From Dermatemys mawii (taxonomy: Eukaryota > Chordata > Testudines > Dermatemydidae), in the NCBI GenBank assembly GCA_007922305.1, contig ML677334.1, positions 15,091,360-15,155,359 of the forward strand: DNA of 64,000 nucleotides, in the 5' to 3' direction. Shown here in pieces: positions 57,121 through 64,000 of the stretch. A model generated the notes under the pieces. That model searched no databases and was not told where the DNA came from. It saw only the letters and a list, made by a program, of their open reading frames with translations. Position 1 is the first letter of the stretch, and the number at the start of each line of letters is the position of its first letter. The position numbers and the translations under genes were made by a program.

Positions 57121-57513
57121 CAGTGGTTCTCAGCCTGGGGATACACAGAGGTGTTCCTGGGAGTCCATCAACTCATCTAGATGACTGCTTAGTTTTACAA
57201 CAACCTACATAAAAAGCACTAGCAAAGTCAGTACAAATTCAAATTTCATAGAGACAACGACTTGTTTAGACTACTCTATATATTGTACACTGAAATGTAA
57301 GTACAATATTTATATTCCAATTGATTTTGTATAATTATATGGTACAAATGAGAAAGTAAGCAATTTTTCAGTAATAGTGTGCTGTGACACTTTTGTATTT
57401 TTATGTCTGATTTTGTAAGCAAGTCGTTTTTAAGGAAAGTGAACCTTGGGGTACAAAGGAGAAATGAGGCTCCTGAAAGGAGTACAGGAGTCTGGAAAGT
57501 TTGAGAGCCACTG
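57121..57513 (+). mobile_element. hAT miniature element (393 bp)
   Basis: Begins CAGTGGTTCTCAGCCTGGGG and ends GTTTGAGAGCCACTG, hAT-type terminal inverted repeats. The body has TTTTACAACAACCTACATAAAAAGCACTAGCAAAGTCAGTAC and AGTAAGCAATTTTTCAGTAATAGTGTGCTGTGACACTTTTG, a non-coding turtle hAT family that I recognise. The adjacent 8-mers (AGACTCAT and GTTTAGAT) do not match well, so the target duplication has decayed or an end is slightly off. Confidence 0.85.
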
Positions 57514-59281
57514 GTTTAGATGTACAGTTAACTGATGTCAAATTCTTACGTTCTCATTCATGCTTTGCTTAGATAAAACTCTCATTTAAATCAATAGGCG
57601 TTTTGCCTTAGTAAAGTCATTAGAATTTGGCCCCTGATTTTCAGGTACCGATGACTGATTACACAAACAAGTGCAAGTTTTGGTAGCTGCACAGAAAATT
57701 TGTAAGCACACCATTCAGCTTTGTAAAGCTTGATCTGATTTTCATCATTTATTTACCTAAAAGTCAAAATATTATCTTTGAAATGTAACATTTTGTTCTA
57801 TATTTTCCTCCTCACAGTTAGTTGATCAATACAGTTAATTTATGGTTATATCCACTATTGTTTTGGGTTTTTTTCAAATACATTAATGCGTTATGTTCAA
57901 GTCATCAAATTGCACATTAGTCCCTTGTCTAGTGAATGCAAACTCAATATTTGACTGATGAAGAGAAAAAAATCATAATGGTGTGTCTGAAACTAAGCTT
58001 AAAACTGAAATTCTCTGACATTATTAGCAATTGTGGAAACCACCCCCACCCCACTATATTCTTTATACAGCTTCATCTCAACCAAAAAATAAATATGATC
58101 TTCCAGTAATTCTTCATTAATCTATAGTCTTGGATGCATTTATCTAATGTTGATTTCATGATGATCATTGGAACAATTTTCATGAGTCAAATGGTTTGTG
58201 GAACCAGTTTTGTCATCTTACAGTCCAGGTGCAAAATTCAGCTGCAGCAGCATCCTTTAATTGCTTGGCAACCATGAGTAAAACATCTGCTAGTCATGAC
58301 TATGTTATAAATTAGTAATCATAACAAAATAACGTAACACTGTGACTATTGAGCTCTGGAGTAACTCAGAAAGTTGAAGATTGTTGCATGTCAAGTGAGC
58401 ATTCTTTCAATTAACATTGGCTTAATGCTGCACATAAATTCAAGCTACTCCCATCCCCTTTCATTTAGACACATTTTCTACAATCAATAGGAGATAAATC
58501 TGAAATATCTCCCATGTGTAATTATGCAACTACCATATAAATGACACATATTTTATAGACTCAGTTTACACAAGATCCTGAACTGGCACATAAAATATGA
58601 CCTCATTCACGTCCATATCCACATAAAATGTGTCAGCATATATATGAAACACATATGACCTTTCCAAATGGGTCAGTTGTATCAAACAAACCTAGATTAG
58701 CTAGAAATTACTTTAGAAACATGGGGCCTGACTCTTCTTTTATTTAACCAGTGAAAATCAGCTGTAATTCCATTGCAGTCAATGCAGTTACACCGGCATA
58801 AAATTGATATGTAAAGAGAGTGCTATGCTTAATGAACCTCATTAAGTAGCATCAAGATCCAGACACTGAACCTTTCTGATGTTTCTTTTGTGGCAACATT
58901 TTAATATATACAATCCTCATACAAACACTATGTGAAAGGAATGTTACAGCTGCAAAGTGAAGCACTCAAAAGTTTGGAAATGGCAAAGTTAAGGTTGCTT
59001 GCACAACCTTAACTGTACTCTATTTTGCATGTGCATTATGAGTCATTGTTTTTAAATGAGCACACAGTTTCTCAAATAATACCAAATAATATCAGAATCA
59101 TACTGTTCTTATGATACCTTAAATATACAGGCGTAGAACAAGTATACATAATATTTAAAAAAAGAAAATATTCCCAAAGTTCAACGAGAACTTATTTCAT
59201 ATGTTCAGTTGGTTTTATTTTTATATTCCGCTGCATTACAGAATGTATGTGTCAGCCTGAGGTAGGAGAGAAGGCAGGTCA
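57514..59281. other. unassigned AT-rich DNA with degraded palindromic repeats
   Basis: 57576-57640 and 58726-58805 are copies of the palindromic family. No gene was seen. Confidence 0.5.
58987..59014. repeat. perfect 11-bp hairpin
   Basis: AGTTAAGGTTG, loop CTTGCA, then CAACCTTAACT. Part of a repeat family shared with 37879-37915. Confidence 0.85.
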
Positions 59282-59578
59282 GGAAAGAGTTATGGCTGGG
59301 TCTTGAGCACAGAGGAGGTCCCTTAGTTGAGAGGGGAGCCTCAGGGAAGATTGTTTCAGTGAAGCAAAGGGATTGACCCTCCTCCTCCTTCTGTAGTCCC
59401 AGAACCTCCTTTCCAGCCCAGACCCATTCACAGCTCTACCCCAGCCAAGGCAGAAGACAGGGTAGGAGGAAATTTGAGGAAGTGCTGTGGCAGGATCCAA
59501 GAGAGAAAGGAGGTCCTGGAACACCAGATGGAAGCAGAGGGGGGCAGTTGGGGAAAGCAGTCTGAGTGAGACAAAGGG
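59282..59578 (-). repeat. imperfect tandem duplication
   Basis: Two related segments lie about 200 bases apart (59282-59371 and 59480-59578). In one minus-strand frame they translate to PPFVSLRLLSP...FQDLLSLLDPATALP and NPFASLKQSSLRLPSQ...RDLLCAQDPAITLS. The 155-codon frame that spans them has no domain and reads on into a CR1 copy, so it is not a gene; more likely a small minisatellite or part of an unknown repeat. Confidence 0.6.
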
Positions 59579-59605
59579 AGGGCTGGAGACAGCCATCTGC
59601 CAGCT

Positions 59606-60003
59606 TAAGAACATAAGAATGGCCATACTAGATCCAACCATAGGTCCATCCAGCCCAGTATCCTGTCTACCGACAGTAGTCAATGTCAAGTGCCCTGGAG
59701 TGAGCGAATCTAACAGGTAATGATCAAGTGATCTCTTTCCTGCCATCCATCACCACCCTCTGACAAACAGAGGCCAGAGACACCATTTCTCACCCATCCT
59801 GGTTAATAGTCATTAATGGACTTAACCTCCATGAATTCATCCAGTTTTCTTTTAAACCCTCTTATATTCCTAGCCTTCACAACCTCCTCACGGAAGGAGT
59901 TCCACAGGTTGACTGTGTGCTGTATGAAGAAGAACTTCCTTTTATTTGTTTTAAACCTGCTTCCTGAGGCTCTGGGGGCACCTGGAAGCCTGATTCTATG
60001 AAT
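59606..60003 (-). mobile_element. CR1 LINE fragment (minus strand)
   Basis: On the plus strand: TTAAGAACATAAGAATGGCCATACTAGATC, AGGTCCATCCAGCCCAGTATCCTGTCTACCGACAGT, GGTAATGATCAAGTGATC, GACAAACAGAGGCCAGAGACACCAT, AATAGTCATTAATGGACTTAACCTCCATGAATT, CACGGAAGGAGTTCCACAGGTTGACTGTG and AAGAACTTCCTTTTATTTGTTTTAAACCTGC. All are landmarks of a turtle CR1 in antisense. No open frame survives. Confidence 0.92.
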
Positions 60004-60596
60004 AGCTTCCTTTTGCTTCCCACTTACACAAAACTGCCACTATTTGACACCCACTATATTCTTTCCCCCCACATACACAAACACCTCGGTGTACCTCTCC
60101 TCTCCCCCATCCTTGTGTCCTTAGGGTATATGGAATTTAATGGAGGTGCAAGTGCAGAGCTCTTTAGTTGACACTGACTGAAGTCATTGTGCATGTGTGA
60201 AAATCATTTTCCCCTGTTCAAATACTAAACTTTCAAAATTTTCCAAACCATCAAAAGGCACTTCCCTGATATTGTGACTATTTGCCAAATTTGATCACCT
60301 AAAGTCTTTTCTCTTAGGCACTAGAGCTTTCCCAATCAATACTTGAAAATATCATCATTTTGATAATGGAGAAATAACATTTTTCAAACAGTTTTCAGAA
60401 ATGAATAACTCTCTTTTTATCCCAAATATAATCCAACCCCATAAAGATAACTCTGCCAAATTTAACCTGAAAAAATGAAATATTCACAGAGTTACCACTT
60501 TCTATAAAAAGAGAACATTTATAACAGACAGGGTTAGGCAACAGTCATGGAGTGACTGAGTCCCTTTGAGAAAGAAAGTTTAATGTCTCCTTTGAT
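60004..60596. other. unassigned DNA
   Basis: No gene or recognised repeat. Confidence 0.45.
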
Positions 60597-60720
60597 TAGG
60601 GTGACTAGATAGCAAATGTGAAAAATTGGGACAGGTAGTGGGGGGTAATAGGAGCCCATATAAGAAAAAGACCCCCAAATTGGGACTGTCCCTATAAAAT
60701 CGGGACATCTTGTCACCTTA
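60597..60720. mobile_element. palindromic miniature DNA element (124 bp)
   Basis: TAGGGTGACTAGATAGCAAATGTGAAAAATTGGGACAG at the left and ATAAAATCGGGACATCTTGTCACCTTA at the right are imperfect inverted copies of each other. The inner part (GGGGGGTAATAGGAGCCCATATAAGAAAAAGACCCCCAAATTGGGACTGTCCC) is a common turtle repeat. Possible TA target duplication. Confidence 0.8.
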
Positions 60721-61133
60721 CCTTTAACTGAACAGGTGCACCCTGGGCAGGCCCTGTTAGAGGTGAGGCAGCAGCTGGGGTGTAGTGATAAGCCGACTTC
60801 AGAGCCAGGAAGAGGAATGGGTTAACCGGCATAAACTTACACAGCTGGAGCAGGAAATAGGCTTAGAGGAAGATAAGTTGTTCTATTGCAAGGGGGGTGC
60901 TTGTAGATGGGGGAGAATCATAACAGCAATGTTAATTAGAAGTATTGCTTGACTATAATTTTATTCTACTGAGGCTGCTTTATTCTCCAAAATGTTTTTC
61001 CCTGCAGTTTGGCTGTGTGATACTGTAAGCATACAGTGCATGTGATACAGCTTTATCAATTCTTGAGTTGCCTTCTTCTTCTTCTTCTTCTTCTTCCCCT
61101 GATAGCCATAGCTACAGGACATAGGGATCAGTA
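60721..61133. other. unassigned DNA with (CTT)n
   Basis: A (CTT)8 run at 61072-61096. The rest may be degraded internal sequence of the following Gypsy element, but I cannot show that. Confidence 0.45.
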
Positions 61134-62620
61134 TTGCTTTGGACTGAGTTATCTACTGTTATTCTATATACAGCAAAAGTCAGTGGAAAGTTCCATGACA
61201 CTCTAAATTTGACTACCCAAAAATTGAATTTAAAGTTACATGCCTTCTTGACTATCTTCCTTCTTGGGAGCCATCTGCATCCACAGGGATTTCAATGGAA
61301 GAAGAGAAACAAAGCCGGTGAAAGAGTTAAGAGTAATTGCTCACACAGAATGCCTTCAACCTCAGGGAACCCTGTCAAGAAGCAGAATAATGATCTCTAT
61401 CTGCACATCTGTGGGTTAACTCTGTCTCACAATGGACACCAAGTGTTCATAGGTTCTTCTCCCATTCCTTTAGTATGTCATCTTGCAGCTTTAACTGACA
61501 GGAGGAAGTTGGAAGCTGGAATAAGAGAAGGCATCTGGATTACACCTTTAATTGAAGGAATTCCTACAAGAATGGAGCTTGATACTGGAGCTGCCATTTC
61601 ACTTATTTCTGCATCAATCAGGCTTTGTCACAAGTTCCTCTGGAAGAAACCTCCAGGTGAAAATTCAGCTTGATGGACAATCAGTTGTTTTACCCTTGTT
61701 TGGGATTGAAAGGAATTAGCTAACATTATTTGTCCAATCTAGGCTTGAGAAGCTCATGGAGAACTGGACTGATATTATGAAAATACCTCAAAATCTTCAA
61801 GAAATGCTAGACACACACTCTAAAGATTTTTTGAAAAGGAGCTTGAAAAAAATGAATAATGCGTCAGTGAAGCTCACTGTCAAGTTGGAAAACCAGCCAA
61901 AATATTGCAAGCTATGAGTTATGCCTTACAATCTGAAGTCCCTGGTGGAAGCCAATTTGGATCATATAGTGAACACTGGAATCTTGTTACCAGTTTCAGA
62001 CAGTGAGTGGGCTACACCCTTTGTATCAGTCATCAACAAGGATGGCTCAAATCATCAAATTTGATGAACTTTCAAAGTGATTATCAATCCAATTTTAGTT
62101 GTAGTATCTATCACCTCATATTGAAAATTTGTTTGCTACTCTTAGTGGTGGACAACATTTCAGTAAATTCGATTCATTCAATGCATACTTGCAAATTGAG
62201 ATCAATCTGGCGTTTCACAAATATCTCACAATCAACACACAAAAAGGCTTATTTTGTTAATGTTGCTTTTAGATATCACATTGACACCTGCCCTGTTTCT
62301 GAAAGCCATGAATAAGATCCTGAAGGAACTGAATGGAGTTCAGTGCTATTTGTATGATATTCTTATTACAAGAAAAGATCAAGAGGATTCTCTTCAAAAT
62401 TTGGATACTGTCTTGCAATGTTTGGAAGACAATAGACCCCGGACGTCGAGGCAAATGTGAGTTTTTAAATCTATAGTTGAATATATTGGGCATATAATTG
62501 ATGCCCATGGCTTAAGGAAATCACCAGAAAAAGAGAAACCAGTTCTTGAATCACCACCACGTTCATTGTTAGGATTACTTAAATTTATTATGGTAAATTT
62601 TGGCCTAATCTGGTGACAAT
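61134..62620 (+). pseudogene. Ty3/Gypsy pol relic (protease and partial reverse transcriptase)
   Basis: Pol of an LTR retrotransposon, broken by many stops and shifts. The protease is readable at about 61555-61625 as PTRMELDTGAAISLISAS, with the aspartic-protease active-site triad D-T-G. The domain continues after a frame change near 61660 as VKIQLDGQSVVLPLFG. The reverse transcriptase follows: NTGILLPVSDSEWATPFVSVINKDG (61970-62045, motif 1 region), KVIINPIL, YLTINTQKG-like text near 62225, and QCYLYDILI at about 62341-62367. Here the catalytic YxDD box reads Y-L-Y-D, so the first Asp is Tyr. IGHIIDAHGLRKSPEK (62485-62535) is the connection to RNase H. RNase H, integrase and the rest are missing, since the LTR starts at 62688. 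No gag zinc knuckle was seen. Not functional. Confidence 0.88.
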
Positions 62621-62687
62621 ATTGGTACCCTTATATTAACTATTACAAGCAAAGGAAAATGGAAATTGGTTAAAGAATATGTGTGCA

Positions 62688-63831
62688 TGTGATTTTGCAC
62701 TCCATACGTTTTATGGAAATATGCTTATGAGTGTGAATATGATGTAACTGAAATATTTTTTTTATGTATGTAAAAGGTCTCTTGTAAGGTTATAATCTAC
62801 TGAATATATTCCTTCCATTGGTATGCATGTGCCATTCTTGTATCTGAAGCTAGAAATATGAAGTATAACTCTGAGGTCCTACTGTAATTATGCAAAGTGT
62901 GGGCCATTAATGGTGGTTTAGAATCTTGATGGCTCCCGTTGACTAGGTCAACTGGTTGTAAATGGTTTATTTCACTGCAAACATTCCTATGTATCTGTGG
63001 GCCAACCCAGGAAGAATGGAGATTAGAGGTTTTACAGTGACAGGTGACCATGTCACATAATACTGGACTCCATCTTAAACCTCGTATTTTGCCATTGGTG
63101 AAGTGAGGGTGGGGACAAGCGCAAACAAAAGATTCCGCCTTGTGCCAAAGCTATAAAAGGAGGTGAAGCAGGACAAAGGGGATTACCAATAACGAGAAAA
63201 CCCTTGTTTCCTACCTGTGATGTCTGCCGAATCTAACAACAACTCTACCAGGGGAAAGGATTGGTCCCAGACTAGAAAGGAGTCTAGTCAAAGAAGCTTA
63301 TTGGAACATCTCTGAGGGTGAGATGTTACCTATAATCAGTTTCTTAATGTATTTATTTTGCTTGGTGTCTTACTTTGTTCTCTCTGTTATTACATGAAAC
63401 CACTTAAATCCTACCTTTTATACTTAATAAAATCACTTTTCTGCAGTAATAAATCCAGAGTGAGTGACTGATTTCTGGGGGAACAAACAGCTGTGTGTAT
63501 TTCTCTATCAGTGTTATAGAAGGCAGACAATTTATGAGTCTATACTGTATAAGCTTTATATGAAGTAAAATGGATTTATTTGGAGTTTGGATCCCACTGG
63601 GAGCTGGGTGTGTGGGTGCTGGAGTCTGTACCCTGCTGAGGTGTTTTCAGTTAAGTCTGCAGCTTTGGGGGCATGAACCAGACCCTGGGTCTGTGTTGCA
63701 GCAGGCTAGAGTGTCTGGCTCAACAAGGCAGGGTTCTGGAGTTTCAAGCTGGCAGGGAAAATAGACTCAGAGGTAATTTCAGCACTTCAGGTGACATTCC
63801 CAAGGGGATCCCTGTGACCAAACCTCTAACA
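62688..63831 (+). mobile_element. 3' LTR of the Gypsy element (about 1.14 kb)
   Basis: Starts TGTGATTTTGCACTCCATACG and ends GTGACCAAACCTCTAACA. Landmarks include AAAGCTATAAAAGGAGGTGAAGCAGG (a TATA-type promoter box at 63151-63158), CCACTTAAATCCTACCTTTTATACTTAATAAAATCAC (poly(A) signal AATAAA at 63426-63431), TTTGGATCCCACTGGGAGCTGGGTGT, CAGACCCTGGGTCTGTG and GTTCTGGAGTTTCAAGCTGGCAGGGAAAA. It follows pol in the same orientation, as a 3' LTR should. It is related to the solo LTR at 46235-47330 but differs a lot, so that one is probably a different subfamily. Confidence 0.82.
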
Positions 63832-64000
63832 GCACACATTTAGGGAAGCATAGAAACTGTTGACCTTAGTGGAGGTTCGTATGAACTTTGATGCATTATT
63901 ACCATTTTGATTGACTTGCGATGCTTCACCATATGGAATGGGTGACGTTCTTTCCCACATTTTTCCTGATGGCCTGGAGAAACCAACTGACTTTGCTTCA
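63832..64000. other. unassigned DNA at the window end
   Basis: Nothing recognised. Confidence 0.4.

Noticed and set aside
59279..59746. 155-codon open frame on the minus strand
   Set aside because: It begins inside a CR1 copy and runs through a tandem duplication; no domain and no splice or promoter context.
1..64000. tRNA or rRNA genes, CRISPR arrays, bacterial operons or phage
   Set aside because: No cloverleaf-type sequence outside SINE heads, no regularly spaced direct repeats, no dense coding; the repeats are those of a vertebrate genome.

Overview
This window is vertebrate nuclear DNA. It is AT-rich and gene-poor, with no bacterial or viral genome organisation. I found no convincing exon of a host gene, no tRNA or rRNA gene and no CRISPR array. 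The repeats point to a sauropsid, most probably a turtle (Testudines). The main signs are CR1 LINE 3' ends of chelonian type, MIR-type SINEs, a DIRS tyrosine-recombinase retroelement, a PIF/Harbinger element with its Myb-like partner gene, several TG...CA LTRs, and hAT-like miniature elements. The taxon call and many repeat names come from recognition without a database search, so family names are provisional.

Layout. 0-19 kb is mostly unassigned AT-rich DNA with scattered old repeats: a CR1 fragment pair at 5.0-5.8 kb, MIR copies at 3.6 and 15.1-15.5 kb, an unclassified repeat pair at 1.0 and 8.2 kb, and a purine-rich tract near 12.1 kb. 19-23 kb holds a DIRS relic and a solo LTR with a 4-bp target-site duplication. 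25-27 kb carries GC-rich interspersed repeats. 32-33 kb looks like the 3' end of an LTR retroelement. 35-36.6 kb has a duplicated unclassified repeat around a CR1-like 3' end. 39.0-39.9 kb is a solo LTR with a perfect 5-bp target-site duplication.

The most interesting locus is 40.7-43.1 kb. It carries a nearly intact gene for a transposase-like protein of about 560 codons that I cannot place in a named superfamily. It is interrupted only by two apparent single-base frameshifts. Its upstream region has three perfect copies of a 10-bp motif that matches the vertebrate ATF4-C/EBP amino-acid-response element.

43-49 kb holds further LTRs, a hAT-like fragment and two adjacent CR1 copies on the minus strand. 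50.5-54.7 kb is a decayed Harbinger element with convergent transposase (+) and Myb/SANT-like (-) genes, facing poly(A) signals and a nested hAT miniature element. A second copy of part of its Myb-like gene lies outside it at 55.1 kb. 57-60.7 kb has a hAT miniature element, a CR1 copy and a palindromic miniature element. 61.1-63.8 kb is a Ty3/Gypsy pol relic with its 3' LTR. The coding genes here are all mobile-element genes and nearly all are broken; nothing suggests they work together beyond the two-gene Harbinger system.
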